Part shown: positions 1 to 10,432 of the stretch, in pieces | Layout: each line of letters opens with the position of its first letter | Numbering within the stretch: the first letter of the stretch is position 1 | Source: Alteromonas sp. BL110 | GTDB taxonomy: Bacteria; Pseudomonadota; Gammaproteobacteria; Enterobacterales; Alteromonadaceae | Direction of reading: 5' to 3' | Length of the DNA stretch: 64,000 nt | Assembly (NCBI RefSeq): GCF_003443615.1 | Contig: NZ_CP031967.1 | Span: 1,736,001-1,800,000 of the forward strand | The notes under the pieces: model-generated | Database searches by the model: none | The model's input: only the letters and a program-made list of their open reading frames with translations | Told to the model about the DNA's origin: nothing | Program-made: the position numbers and the translations under genes

Positions 1-1286
<1,286 letters not shown>

Positions 1287-1307
1287 GAGGTCACACTAAA
1301 GATAAAA

Positions 1308-1341
1308 AAGAAGCGATAAATAACAAAACTTATCGCTTCTT
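1308..1341 (-). terminator. Hairpin with U-tract between dnaN and recF
   Basis: A perfect 12-bp stem (AAGAAGCGATAA / TTATCGCTTCTT) with a 10-base loop. Read on the minus strand, the direction of dnaN to recF, the second arm runs straight into TTTTTT. This is a good intrinsic terminator or attenuator shape placed inside the dnaA-dnaN-recF-gyrB operon. It would reduce recF-gyrB transcription relative to dnaN. Confidence 0.7.
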
Positions 1342-1410
1342 GGATTGGATACGTGAATAACAAAATTGAGTCGTTATACGAAAACGATGCTAGTACTTCT
1401 ATAGAGGAGA

Positions 1411-2511
1411 CTATAGTCGCATTGGCATAATTACATATAGCGCGGCATCATCAGCATCATCTTCGATAAGCGCACTCGCGTTAGAATCTGACAGGCTTAC
1501 TTTTACGCCATCAGACCCAAGCGCATTTAACACATCTATAAGATAGGCAACATTGAAACCAATTTCTAAATCATCGCCTTGATACTGAACATCAACGATT
1601 TCTTCTGCTTCTTCTTGCTCAGGGTTATTTGCCGTTATTTTAAGTTCGCCAGAGGATAGGTTTAAACGTACACCTCTGAACTTTTCATTAGATAATATAG
1701 CTGCGCGCGAAAAAGCTTCTTTAAGTACCGCTTTGCTCGCAATAATCTCTTTGTCACCATTTTGAGGTAATACACGACGATAGTCTGGAAACCTACCATC
1801 AACAAGCTTTGAGGTGAAAATAAAATCGTTTGAGAATATACGTAGGTGATTGGCACCAATTTGTACTTTTAGCGATTTATCATCTTCACTAATAAGACGA
1901 GAAATTTCCAATACCCCTTTTCGAGGGATAATCACCTGGCGAGACGGTAACGCAGTTTCATAGTTTAAACGGCAAAGCGCTAAACGGTGACCGTCCGTAG
2001 CAACGGTTCGAATGATATTCTCTTCAGTTTCAAGGGACATACCATTTAAATAATAGCGCACATCTTGTTGAGCCATAGAAAAACTAGTTGCGTCGATAAG
2101 ACGTTTTAAGTCGCTACACGATAATTCGAACTCAACCTCACCTTCCCAATCTTCAAGATTAGGATAATCGTTAGCAGATAATGTTGAAAGCGTATAGCGA
2201 CCTCGTCCAGCCCGAATAAGCGCTTTACTTCCATCTAACGAAAAATGAATATCTGTACCTTCAGAAATTCCACGAATGATATCGAAGAGTTTTTTCGCAG
2301 GAACAGTAATTTCACCTTCGGTGAATTCGCCTTCTAGTTTCACACTAGAAATTAGCTCCACCTCTAAATCTGTACCGGTGAGCCAAAGTGCGTCCTCACT
2401 AACCTTAATAAGAACGTTAGAAAGAATTGGCAATGTATGTCGACGCTCGACAGCACCTGACACAAGTTGTAGGGGTTGTAAAAATTGTTCGCGGCTTATA
2501 GAAAATTTCAT
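1411..2511 (-). CDS. dnaN: DNA polymerase III subunit beta (sliding clamp)
   Basis: A 366-residue protein with the full three-domain clamp, the exact usual length. It starts MKFSISREQFLQPLQLVSGA and ends in the typical VIMPMRL, where the C-terminal Met-Pro-Met-Arg forms part of the peptide-binding pocket. It encircles DNA as a dimer and tethers polymerase III and many repair enzymes. It begins 32 bp after the dnaA stop and is expected to be co-transcribed with it. No anomalies are seen. Confidence 0.98.
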   Translation of the reverse strand: MKFSISREQFLQPLQLVSGAVERRHTLPILSNVLIKVSEDALWLTGTDLEVELISSVKLEGEFTEGEITVPAKKLFDIIRGISEGTDIHFSLDGSKALIRAGRGRYTLSTLSANDYPNLEDWEGEVEFELSCSDLKRLIDATSFSMAQQDVRYYLNGMSLETEENIIRTVATDGHRLALCRLNYETALPSRQVIIPRKGVLEISRLISEDDKSLKVQIGANHLRIFSNDFIFTSKLVDGRFPDYRRVLPQNGDKEIIASKAVLKEAFSRAAILSNEKFRGVRLNLSSGELKITANNPEQEEAEEIVDVQYQGDDLEIGFNVAYLIDVLNALGSDGVKVSLSDSNASALIEDDADDAALYVIMPMRL

Positions 2512-2543
2512 CGCAGTGCTATCTCGCCTCTAAAGTCGTGTTG

Positions 2544-4220
2544 TTAGGAAGACAAAGTCCTAATGAGGTTCTTATAGTCCTCTTTTATATCATGACTTTC
2601 TTCTCTTAGCTGCTCTATTTTTCTGCACGCATGCAAAACGGTAGTGTGGTCTCTCCCACCGAAGGCATTGCCTAATTCAGGCAGACTGTGATTGGTCAGC
2701 TCTTTAGCCAACGCCATCGCTACTTGGCGAGGACGGGCCACGCTACGACTACGTCTTTTCGACAGAATATCAGCTACTTTTATCTTATAATAATCGGCGA
2801 CAGTTTTCTGAATATTATCAACGGTTACTAACTTTTCCTGAAGCGCTAATAAGTCGCGCAGGGCTTCGCGCACGAAATCAATGGTAATAGGTCGGCCCGT
2901 AAAGTTCGCATTTGCAATAACTCGGTTCAATGCGCCCTCTAGCTCACGTACATTCGAGCGCAAGCGCTTAGCAATGAAGAACGCAACTTCATTTGGTAAG
3001 TGAATGCGGTTTTCAGCCGCTTTGCGCATTAAGATGGCAACACGGGTCTCAAGTTCAGGTGGCTCGATAGCAATAGTTAAGCCCCACCCAAAGCGCGACT
3101 TCAATCTATCCTCAACCCCATCAATCTCTTTGGGATACCTATCAGAGGTTAAGATAATTTGCTGGTTGCCCTCTAATAGCGCATTGAACGTATGGAAGAA
3201 CTCTTCCTGCGAACGCTCTTTGTTAGCAAAGAATTGGATATCGTCAATAAGTAGCGCATCGACGCTTCGATAGAAACGTTTAAAATCTTCTATAGCATTA
3301 TTTTGAAGCGCCTTAACCATGTCTTGTACGAAACGTTCAGAGTGCATGTAAACTATTTTTGCATCGCCATTATTCGCAACAATACCATTACCTACCGCAT
3401 GCAATAAGTGAGTTTTACCTAAACCTGTTCCGCCGTAAATAAACAATGGGTTATAAGAACCGCCTGGATTATTTGCTACCTGAGTAGCCGCCGCACGCGC
3501 GAGCTGGTTGGATTTACCCTCAACGAAATTATCGAATTGATAAGTCGGATTAATATTGCTTTTATGTTTCATCGCTTCAGGGATCGGGATCACCTTTGGC
3601 GACGTTGACGAACGTGGCGCGTGATTACCGTAATGATTCTGACCACTCGGATCTACATTTTGTGCAGTAGTGTTATTGTGATCAGCTCGCTGTGAATAAG
3701 CGCCTTGATCCCTATTTTGCTCTTTATAATTAAAGTGATCACTACCGTTAGCCCCCATCGCCGCATTGCTGTTTTGAGGTAATGTGGACTGACGCTGATA
3801 CGCCGAATGCTGGCCCTGGCTTTCGTCGTTGCGGTTAGTGAATTGCGGCGCGCTGGAATGCGAATTAGCTCCCGGATACGGCGAATTTACAGTAGTAGAA
3901 CTACTGGTGTAGCTATCACCATTTGTACTATGTACTGAACCAGAGGCATTCCCCGCGGACGGCTGAGAACGGTTTACGCTATTGCGGCTCATTACCTCTA
4001 AACGCAATTGGGGCACATCGGCTCCAGCAAACTCCCTTAGCAGAGCAGTGATATTATTTAGGTACTTGTCTCTTACCCAATCAAGTACGAAACGATTAGG
4101 AGCATATAGTGCTACAACATCGCCCTGCTCTTCACAAACAAGCGGTCGTATCCACATACTAAATTGCTGCGTAGGTAGTTCTTGACGCAGTCTTTCAAGA
4201 CATTGGTTCCACAAGGACAT
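2544..4220 (-). CDS. dnaA: Chromosomal replication initiator DnaA (long linker)
   Basis: AAA+ initiator that binds 9-mer DnaA boxes and melts oriC. Domain I is at residues 1-75 ([14 protein letters not shown]...). A very long low-complexity domain II, rich in Ser, Asn, Gln and Gly, spans about residues 80-215. Domain III starts near 225 ([15 protein letters not shown]), with Walker [10 protein letters not shown] at 263-271 and Walker [10 protein letters not shown]. Domain IV carries the DNA-binding signature [14 protein letters not shown] near the C-terminus. At 558 residues it is about 90 longer than the E. coli protein (467), and the excess is almost all in domain II. The upstream gap has a DnaA box at 4370-4378, suggesting autoregulation. 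Confidence 0.98.
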   Translation of the reverse strand: MSLWNQCLERLRQELPTQQFSMWIRPLVCEEQGDVVALYAPNRFVLDWVRDKYLNNITALLREFAGADVPQLRLEVMSRNSVNRSQPSAGNASGSVHSTNGDSYTSSSTTVNSPYPGANSHSSAPQFTNRNDESQGQHSAYQRQSTLPQNSNAAMGANGSDHFNYKEQNRDQGAYSQRADHNNTTAQNVDPSGQNHYGNHAPRSSTSPKVIPIPEAMKHKSNINPTYQFDNFVEGKSNQLARAAATQVANNPGGSYNPLFIYGGTGLGKTHLLHAVGNGIVANNGDAKIVYMHSERFVQDMVKALQNNAIEDFKRFYRSVDALLIDDIQFFANKERSQEEFFHTFNALLEGNQQIILTSDRYPKEIDGVEDRLKSRFGWGLTIAIEPPELETRVAILMRKAAENRIHLPNEVAFFIAKRLRSNVRELEGALNRVIANANFTGRPITIDFVREALRDLLALQEKLVTVDNIQKTVADYYKIKVADILSKRRSRSVARPRQVAMALAKELTNHSLPELGNAFGGRDHTTVLHACRKIEQLREESHDIKEDYKNLIRTLSS

Positions 4221-4693
4221 GGTACGTTGTTAGCTCCCGTAACTCGCTAAAGAAACCACCCTTTTGAAAGCCAAGCATAGAATAGCAGGCACTAAAGCGC
4301 GCCATTAGAAGAAAATAGCGTTGGAGGTGTAGAGTAGCAGCGAGAAATTTAAGTTTTCATTTTAATCGCTGTGGATTATCTTACGTTATCAACATAATGT
4401 AAATGGCGATCCTGCTCGATCTTTTCGATCAAAACCTTAACTCATTGATTTAAAAAACATTAACCTTTAGATCAAATCTAACTATAAGCAGAAAAAATCA
4501 TTCTAAATTTCACTAAGAAAACCGCTAGATCGCCTTGCAATTTACATCTAACGTCATGTTTTTCACAATTCGCTGTGGATAACCTGAGTCAAATTTATGC
4601 GTTATTCACAAGTAAATTGTGTAAAAAACAGAGTTATCGTTCAAAAAACAGCATAAATTGTTCACTTATTCGTCCGAAAAGCGAGAATATGCA
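4221..4693. promoter_or_regulatory. dnaA upstream control region with DnaA boxes and GATC sites
   Basis: This gene-free stretch between divergent dnaA and rpmH contains DnaA-box matches TGTGGATTA (4370-4378), TGTGGATAA (4574-4582, perfect) and TTATTCACA (4602-4610). It also holds several GATC sites around 4410-4460 and 4528. That is the composition expected of an autoregulated, SeqA-sensitive dnaA promoter. It is less dense than the mnmG-proximal region, so I regard it as regulatory rather than the main origin. I could not pick a convincing -35/-10 pair for dnaA. Confidence 0.6.
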
Positions 4694-4722
4694 TTGACAG
4701 CAGGCCCCGAGATCTCTAGAAT
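4694..4722 (+). promoter_or_regulatory. Sigma-70 promoter for rpmH-rnpA-yidD-yidC
   Basis: A perfect -35 TTGACA (4694-4699), a 17-bp spacer, and -10 TAGAAT (4717-4722). It lies about 115 bp upstream of the rpmH start. It is among the best promoter matches noticed in the window, fitting a ribosomal-protein operon. Confidence 0.8.
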
Positions 4723-4836
4723 TCAGCGTCCTTTTTCGATGGGCTTTTCTGGTGAAAACACCGCATTGTTCTGGCAACAGTATAATGTGTTACCAAAAAC
4801 GCCTATGTTTAACTAAATATAAGTGAGACTTTGGTC

Positions 4837-4971
4837 ATGAAAAGAACATTTCAACCGAGCAATCTAAAGCGCAAGCGTTCTCACGGTTTTCGTGCTCGTA
4901 TGGCGACTAAAAATGGTCGTAAAGTACTAGCAGCTCGCCGTGCAAAAGGCCGCGCTCGTCTTTCTGCTTAA
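4837..4971 (+). CDS. rpmH: 50S ribosomal protein L34
   Basis: A 44-residue, very basic protein ([20 protein letters not shown]...), nearly identical to the bacterial L34 family in sequence and length (44-46 residues). It is a component of the large ribosomal subunit near the exit-tunnel base. It starts at the ATG at 4837, preceded by AAGTGAGACTTTGGTC. It heads the conserved rpmH-rnpA-yidD-yidC operon, with rnpA 17 bp downstream. Confidence 0.98.
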   Translation: MKRTFQPSNLKRKRSHGFRARMATKNGRKVLAARRAKGRARLSA

Positions 4972-4988
4972 TAAGAAAGACGCCAAAA

Positions 4989-5348
4989 GTGGGTGAGAAT
5001 AATTTTTCAAGGGAGTTACGTCTGTTAACTCCCACCCACTTTACCTTTGTGTTTGATGACGCAACCCCTGCTGTATCCCCCTCTTTTACTGTTCTAGCTA
5101 GAAAAAATACACTCTCTAATCCTCGTTTGGGTATTACGCTTGCTAAAAAACGTATTCGTAAAGCTCACGATAGAAATCGGTTAAAGCGATTAGTTAGAGA
5201 GAGTTTTCGGCATAAGCAGCACAACTTACCCAATGTCGATATTATCGTTATTGGCAAGTCAGGCGCTGACAACCTTAGCAACCAAGAAGTTTTCGCTACA
5301 TTGGACAAGCTATGGAAAAAATTAAACAAGCGTTGCGGCAACTCTTAA
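4989..5348 (+). CDS. rnpA: Ribonuclease P protein component
   Basis: A 119-residue basic protein, the protein cofactor of RNase P that matures tRNA 5' ends. The RNR signature is present ([16 protein letters not shown]), as is the substrate-binding N-terminal segment ([13 protein letters not shown]). The start is GTG at 4989. Its 3' end overlaps yidD by 37 bp, a conserved translational-coupling arrangement. Confidence 0.97.
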   Translation: MGENNFSRELRLLTPTHFTFVFDDATPAVSPSFTVLARKNTLSNPRLGITLAKKRIRKAHDRNRLKRLVRESFRHKQHNLPNVDIIVIGKSGADNLSNQEVFATLDKLWKKLNKRCGNS

Positions 5349-5581
5349 TTGCTGTGCCTTTGGCCTTGATAAAATTTTATCAATGGTTCATTTCCCCGAT
5401 ATTAGGGCAACGATGTCGTTTCCATCCTTCTTGTTCTTGGTATGCTATAGACGCATTAAAAACACACGGATTAGTAAAAGGCGGTTGGTTATCTATTAAA
5501 CGCATATTAAAATGCCACCCTTTGCATGCCGGCGGATATGATCCAGTGCCGGAAAAACAACAAGATAAACACTCAAAATAA
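5312..5581 (+). CDS. yidD: Membrane protein insertion efficiency factor YidD
   Basis: An 89-residue protein of the YidD family, with a hydrophobic/amphipathic N-terminus ([20 protein letters not shown]). The conserved Cys-rich core reads [11 protein letters not shown]...[13 protein letters not shown]...GGYDPVP. It is peripheral on the cytoplasmic membrane and assists YidC/Sec-dependent insertion. It overlaps rnpA by 37 bp and ends 10 bp before yidC. Confidence 0.96.
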   Translation: MEKIKQALRQLLIAVPLALIKFYQWFISPILGQRCRFHPSCSWYAIDALKTHGLVKGGWLSIKRILKCHPLHAGGYDPVPEKQQDKHSK

Positions 5582-5591
5582 AGAGACCTCT

Positions 5592-7250
5592 ATGGAATCG
5601 CAACGTAGTTTTCTGATAATTGGCCTTGCGCTAGTTAGCTTTTTGCTTTGGCAATCATGGCAAAAAGATTATGGGCCGCAGCCAGTTGTGCCTGTTGAGC
5701 AACAACAAACGCAAGAAACAGCACAAGGTGTACCTTCATTCAATGATAACGGTAGTGAAGATGTACCTAGCAGTGATAGCGTGCCCGCTGCACAGCCTGT
5801 TGCTGCGGCGCAAAACACGAACCGTATTATTGAAGTAAAAACCGATACGCTAGACTTACGCATCGATTTGTTAGGCGGTGATGTAGTATCAGCAGACTTA
5901 CTTAAGTTTCCAGTAGAGCAAGGTTCGGACATTCCTTACAGCCTGCTACGTTCTGGCAACGGTCTATATGTCGCGCAAAGCGGTCTTATTGGCGCTCAGG
6001 GTCCAGATGCAAGCAGCAGTGGCCGCCCCGTATATAATGCGCAAAGTGAATTCTATGAAATGACGGGCGACACTCTTGTAATTCCTCTAACCTGGAAAAA
6101 CAATCAAGGCTTGGCTATCACCAAAACCTTCACTTTCACAAAAGGGCACTACGACGTAAACGTAAGCTATAGCGTTGAAAATGGTACCGGGAGTGCGGCA
6201 ACAGTTCAGCCGTATGCACAGCTTAAGCAAGTGATGGAGTTTGAAGACGACGGCAACATGTTTATGCCAACGTACCGTGGTGCCGCTTATTCAACGGAAG
6301 ACGATCGCTACCAAAAGTACTCGTTTGACGATATCGAAGATGAAAAGCTGCGTGAAACAACCAAGGCCGGTTGGGTTGGCATGCTAGAACACTACTTTGT
6401 GTCAGCCTGGGTACCTTCACAAGAGCAAACTAATACGCTTTACTCGCGTAACTTGAAAAATCAGTATGCAGTAATTGGTGTTCTATCACCGTCTGAAAGC
6501 GTAGCCCCTGGTGAAACCAAAACTATTGCGTCTACCCTATATATGGGCCCGAAAGACCAAGATAAGCTTGCCAAGATTGCCCGCGGTTTAGATCTAACTG
6601 TTGATTACGGCATTCTTTTCTGGATTTCACAGCCACTGTTCGCCCTACTTACTTTCCTGCATAGCTTAGTTAATAACTGGGGTGTGGCAATTATCCTTAT
6701 CACTATTGTAGTGAAAGGTGCCATGTACTGGCTAACTAAAAAACAATACGAGTCAATGGCACGTATGCGCAACTTAGCGCCTAAGATGCAACAGCTTAAA
6801 GACCGCTTTGGCGATGACAGACAAAAAATGTCACAAGCTATGATGGAGCTGTACCGCAAAGAAAAAGTAAATCCGATGGGCGGCTGTTTACCCCTTCTTC
6901 TGCAAATGCCTATCTTCCTAGCCCTTTACTGGGTGCTGATGGAAAGTGTTGAATTACGCCACGCAGACTTCGTGCTTTGGATAACTGACCTTTCTACAAA
7001 GGACCCATACTTTGTACTGCCTATTCTAACAGGCGCAAGTATGTACCTATTGCAAAAGCTACAGCCGACCACCATTACTGATCCAATGCAGCAAAAAATC
7101 ATGCAGTGGATGCCGGTAGCAATGAGTGTGTTCTTCCTGTGGTTCCCTGCAGGTCTGGTACTATACTGGCTAGTGAGTAACGTAATTACCTTGGTTCAAG
7201 CCAAAATGATTTATGCTTCCATGGAGAAGCGGGGCATCAGCAGTAAATAA
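5592..7250 (+). CDS. yidC: Membrane protein insertase YidC
   Basis: A 552-residue insertase/chaperone for inner-membrane proteins. I chose the ATG at 5592 because it gives the canonical MESQRSFLIIGLALVSFLLW first transmembrane helix; a longer in-frame opening from 5526 would fuse a meaningless segment that overlaps yidD. A large periplasmic domain follows (residues about 60-340). The conserved insertase core starts near residue 350 (LFALLTFLHSLVNNWGVAII, then KMQQLKDRFGDDRQKMSQAM, then NPMGGCLPLLLQMP). It also folds F0 subunit c of the ATP synthase encoded downstream. Confidence 0.97.
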   Translation: MESQRSFLIIGLALVSFLLWQSWQKDYGPQPVVPVEQQQTQETAQGVPSFNDNGSEDVPSSDSVPAAQPVAAAQNTNRIIEVKTDTLDLRIDLLGGDVVSADLLKFPVEQGSDIPYSLLRSGNGLYVAQSGLIGAQGPDASSSGRPVYNAQSEFYEMTGDTLVIPLTWKNNQGLAITKTFTFTKGHYDVNVSYSVENGTGSAATVQPYAQLKQVMEFEDDGNMFMPTYRGAAYSTEDDRYQKYSFDDIEDEKLRETTKAGWVGMLEHYFVSAWVPSQEQTNTLYSRNLKNQYAVIGVLSPSESVAPGETKTIASTLYMGPKDQDKLAKIARGLDLTVDYGILFWISQPLFALLTFLHSLVNNWGVAIILITIVVKGAMYWLTKKQYESMARMRNLAPKMQQLKDRFGDDRQKMSQAMMELYRKEKVNPMGGCLPLLLQMPIFLALYWVLMESVELRHADFVLWITDLSTKDPYFVLPILTGASMYLLQKLQPTTITDPMQQKIMQWMPVAMSVFFLWFPAGLVLYWLVSNVITLVQAKMIYASMEKRGISSK

Positions 7251-7270
7251 CACGCTGATCAATAAATTAT

Positions 7271-7300
7271 ACAGCCCGCCTATGCGGGCTGTTTTGTCTT
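7271..7300 (+). terminator. Intrinsic terminator after yidC
   Basis: A 9-bp GC-rich stem, ACAGCCCGC / GCGGGCTGT, with a 4-base loop, followed by TTTGTCTT. It ends the rpmH-yidC operon 20 bp after the yidC stop. Confidence 0.85.
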
Positions 7301-7320
7301 AAAAGATAGAGGATTAACCT

Positions 7321-7803
7321 GTGCCATCATTTGATATTGTTTCTGAAATCAACATGGAAGAAGTTCGTAACGCCACCGAGAACGCCAGTCGCGAACTATC
7401 CACGCGTTTTGACTTTCGCGGCATCGACGCCAGTTTTGAATACAAAGATAAAACCGTAGTTATGAAAGCCGAAGCTGAATTCCAACTTCAGCAGATGGAA
7501 AGCATGTTTCGAACAGCGATGTCTAAGCGCAATGTAGACACCTCTTCGATGGATGTGAAGCCTTATGACGCCCATGGTAAAACCTATCGCCAAACCATTG
7601 CGTTTAAAGAAGGTATTGAACAGCCAACGGCAAAGAAGATTGTAAAGCTAGTTAAAGACGCCAAAATTAAAGTGCAAACCGCCATTCAAGGTGAAGAGCT
7701 TCGCGTAACAGGTAAAAAGCGCGATGATTTACAGCAAGTGATAGCACTCGTAAAAGAATCTAATTTAGGTCAACCTTTTCAATTTAAGAACTTCCGCGAC
7801 TAA
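7321..7803 (+). CDS. yajQ: YajQ family nucleotide-binding protein
   Basis: A 160-residue protein of the YajQ/DUF520 family, two ferredoxin-like halves. It opens [17 protein letters not shown], has STRFDFRGI, and ends [10 protein letters not shown], all family signatures. Some members bind c-di-GMP and act with a transcription factor; that role is known from Xanthomonas, not shown here. The start is GTG at 7321 with GAGGATTAACC upstream. It lies between the yidC terminator and mnmE (3-bp gap), where many relatives have yidC directly beside mnmE. Confidence 0.93.
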   Translation: MPSFDIVSEINMEEVRNATENASRELSTRFDFRGIDASFEYKDKTVVMKAEAEFQLQQMESMFRTAMSKRNVDTSSMDVKPYDAHGKTYRQTIAFKEGIEQPTAKKIVKLVKDAKIKVQTAIQGEELRVTGKKRDDLQQVIALVKESNLGQPFQFKNFRD

Positions 7804-7806
7804 TTT

Positions 7807-9195
7807 ATGGAATCACTCACCCTTTCTACCGACACTATTACCGCACAGGCCACGGCACCAGGACGTGGCGGCGTAGGTATAGTGCGCGTATCCGGCCCAA
7901 AGGCTAAAGCCATTGCTGAGGCACTGGTTCCTAGTGCGTTGACACCACGTATTGCAACCTATACGCCGTTTGTTGACGCCAACAACAGTGTGATAGACCA
8001 AGGTATCGCCCTATTTTTTAAAGGCCCAAACTCGTTTACAGGTGAAGATGTGCTTGAATTACAGGGCCATGGCGGTCAGGTAGTGATGGATATGCTGATT
8101 GATGCTGTACTAGCTACAGGTCATGCTCGCTTAGCCAATCCGGGTGAATTCAGTGAACAGGCCTTTTTGAATGATAAGTTAGACCTTGCGCAGGCAGAGG
8201 CGATTGCTGACTTAATTGATGCAAGCTCGAAACAGGCTGCGAAAAGTGCGCTTCGTTCATTGCAGGGTGAGTTTTCCACACAAATTCAGATCTTATCTGA
8301 CCAAATTGTACACCTTCGTATGTTTGTCGAGGCCGCTATCGACTTTCCTGAAGAAGAAATCGACTTTTTGTCTGATGGAAAAGTTTCAGGTGACTTAAGC
8401 GCAATTATGCAAAGCTTAACAAAAGTGCGCGAACAGGCTAAACAAGGCACCTTGTTGCGCGAAGGTATGCAGGTGGTGATTGCGGGGCGCCCTAATGCGG
8501 GTAAATCGAGTTTGTTAAATGCCTTAGCAGGACGTGACAGCGCTATTGTTACTGATATTGCCGGTACTACACGCGATGTACTAAAAGAGCACATTCACAT
8601 TGATGGTATGCCGGTACATATCATCGATACTGCAGGTCTTCGTGAAAGCCCAGATAAAGTAGAACAAATAGGCATTGAGCGCGCATGGCAAGCTATTAAC
8701 GAAGCTGACCATGTGCTGTTTGTTGTGGACTCTACCGCAACGTCGGTTATCGACCCTTATGAGATTTGGCCAGAATTTATGGCGCGACTGCCACAAGGGA
8801 TCCCCGTTACAGTGGTGCGCAATAAAGCTGACTTAAGTACTTTAGACATCGGACAAAGCACGGTTGCTACCGAACAAGGCGATATCTCGATTATCAACTT
8901 ATCAGCCAAAGAAGGTAGCGGTGTTGATACGCTAAAAGCGCATCTAGCAAAAACCATGGGCTTTGATACGACCACTGAAGGTCAGTTTATTGCTCGAAGA
9001 CGACACATAGATGCACTTGATCAAGCCTACAGCTATGTAAGCACAGGTGAACAACAGCTACACGATGCCATGGCCGGTGAATTACTTGCTGAAGAATTAC
9101 GCTTGGCGCATCAGGCGCTATGTGAGATAACCGGTGAGTTCACATCCGACGATTTGCTTGGCAAGATTTTTTCGTCGTTTTGTATCGGCAAGTAG
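7807..9195 (+). CDS. mnmE: tRNA uridine-5-carboxymethylaminomethyl GTPase MnmE
   Basis: A 462-residue protein working with MnmG to build cmnm5U34 or nm5U34 at the tRNA wobble position. The N-terminal folate-binding domain ([20 protein letters not shown]) is followed by a helical domain. The inserted G domain has Walker A GRPNAGKS at 227-234, TT in IAGTTRD, DTAG at 274-277, and NKAD. The C-terminus is the invariant CIGK, with the catalytic Cys. Length is normal. It starts 3 bp after yajQ, so the two are probably co-transcribed. Confidence 0.98.
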   Translation: MESLTLSTDTITAQATAPGRGGVGIVRVSGPKAKAIAEALVPSALTPRIATYTPFVDANNSVIDQGIALFFKGPNSFTGEDVLELQGHGGQVVMDMLIDAVLATGHARLANPGEFSEQAFLNDKLDLAQAEAIADLIDASSKQAAKSALRSLQGEFSTQIQILSDQIVHLRMFVEAAIDFPEEEIDFLSDGKVSGDLSAIMQSLTKVREQAKQGTLLREGMQVVIAGRPNAGKSSLLNALAGRDSAIVTDIAGTTRDVLKEHIHIDGMPVHIIDTAGLRESPDKVEQIGIERAWQAINEADHVLFVVDSTATSVIDPYEIWPEFMARLPQGIPVTVVRNKADLSTLDIGQSTVATEQGDISIINLSAKEGSGVDTLKAHLAKTMGFDTTTEGQFIARRRHIDALDQAYSYVSTGEQQLHDAMAGELLAEELRLAHQALCEITGEFTSDDLLGKIFSSFCIGK

Positions 9196-9292
9196 CGTAA
9201 CCAATAAAGTGTTAAGTAAGATGGTAAATAACCTAACGGATAAGACTTACTTGCGTTAAGACGACAATTGTAAATAGAGAAGTAACCCATTA

Positions 9293-9730
9293 ATGAGCAA
9301 GCACTTTGAAATAATTGTTGGCACTATGTTAGGTGCCGCAGAGTACGTGGCAGATGCCATTGCAGAAAAACTTGATGCAAAGGGGCACACCTACACTATT
9401 CATGCTGAACCGAGTTTAGAAGAGATCAATACAGACTCAACGTGGATCGTTTGTACGTCTACCCATGGTGCAGGTGAACTACCTGACAATATCCAACCGT
9501 TTGCAAAACAGCTAGAAAATGCTGATCTAAGCTCAGTTAACGCCTACGTTATTGGCCTGGGCGACACCAGCTACGACACCTTTTGTTTCGGTGCGAAAGA
9601 AATGGAGAAGCACATAGCAAAGGCTGGTGGAACATTAATCACTGATGCCCTTTACATCGATGTGCTTGAACATCCTATTCCTGAAGATGCTGCAGTAGAG
9701 TGGTTTGAAGAAAAGCTGGCAAATGCTTAA
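9293..9730 (+). CDS. mioC: Flavodoxin-like protein MioC
   Basis: A 145-residue flavodoxin-fold protein. The FMN phosphate loop region is GTMLGAAEYVADAI, and isoalloxazine-side loops read STHGAGELPDN and GLGDTSYDTFC. MioC is the classical neighbour of oriC in enterobacteria, where its transcription runs into the origin. Here two genes (DnaT- and DnaC-like) separate it from oriC. A role in biotin synthase electron supply has been reported for the E. coli protein. Confidence 0.92.
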   Translation: MSKHFEIIVGTMLGAAEYVADAIAEKLDAKGHTYTIHAEPSLEEINTDSTWIVCTSTHGAGELPDNIQPFAKQLENADLSSVNAYVIGLGDTSYDTFCFGAKEMEKHIAKAGGTLITDALYIDVLEHPIPEDAAVEWFEEKLANA

Positions 9731-9757
9731 CAAGAGCTTCAATGTGGACATTGCGCT

Positions 9758-10426
9758 ATGAACAGCAACCTCACCCAAGCTGAACTCGCTGCATTACAAT
9801 CCCCTCTTTCTAACGACTGTCGGGTACTTTATTTACTCGGCCTTCGCCCGGATGCAAATTCAGCGACCACATCGTCTGCGCCTATTGATTACAAGCAACT
9901 ATTAAATTTACTAAACGGCGATGACAAAGAAGCGCCTTATCAGCGTGGCCGGCAGGTCAACAGCTTAGTAAGACAGCTTGAACAGGTGGGTTTAGTTGCC
10001 CTGCCCCTGGAGCTTGACCTTGATCACACGATTAATGGGAAAACGCTTCTTCTTCCGCTTTTAAGTGAGCCACAGTCAGACTTTGAGCAACTCCATGCTC
10101 GTCATAGTGCCATGAGCCCAAATTGGACGCCTAATAAAGCGCTGTTTGAAGAAATGGCCTCGCTACTTGGTATTATCGACAAGACTTTTGATGACAACGA
10201 GGTGGGTGAATTCATCGCCTACTGGTTGGGAAGACCAAGCTCCGTGTTTAGTGAATTTCAATGGACACAAAAATTTGCTAACAATATCAAGCGCAAACGC
10301 TTGGCTTCAGGCTACGCTCCAACAAAAGTGGTAGGAACGCAGCAAGTGAAAGTTGCAGCCGGCATAGAAGCAGATGATAATGCAAGAAAGCTGGTTGAAA
10401 AGTATGCCGCAACAAAGAAGAGTTAA
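9758..10426 (+). CDS. DnaT-like primosomal/helicase-loading accessory protein
   Basis: A 222-residue protein. The C-terminal half (about residues 118-182) matches the DnaT SSB/DNA-binding domain pattern. It opens with MSPNWTPN, has an acidic helix containing GEFIAYWLGRP, and ends in the basic FQWTQKFANNIKRKR. The N-terminal about 110 residues look like a winged-helix/replication-module region. It is 6 bp upstream of a DnaC-like ATPase, the same order as dnaT-dnaC in E. coli, so a role in loading the DnaB helicase is likely. The family is assigned by motif reading only; the N-terminal half is not recognised. Confidence 0.75.
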   Translation: MNSNLTQAELAALQSPLSNDCRVLYLLGLRPDANSATTSSAPIDYKQLLNLLNGDDKEAPYQRGRQVNSLVRQLEQVGLVALPLELDLDHTINGKTLLLPLLSEPQSDFEQLHARHSAMSPNWTPNKALFEEMASLLGIIDKTFDDNEVGEFIAYWLGRPSSVFSEFQWTQKFANNIKRKRLASGYAPTKVVGTQQVKVAAGIEADDNARKLVEKYAATKKS

Positions 10427-10432
10427 TTCATT

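Noticed and set aside
5526..5591. Upstream extension of yidC
   Set aside because: It would overlap yidD and precede the conserved MESQRSFLIIG start, which is the usual N-terminal membrane helix.
9205..9266. AAGTAAG / CTTACTT inverted repeat between mnmE and mioC
   Set aside because: The arms are short and far apart, with no U-tract, so a structured role cannot be supported.
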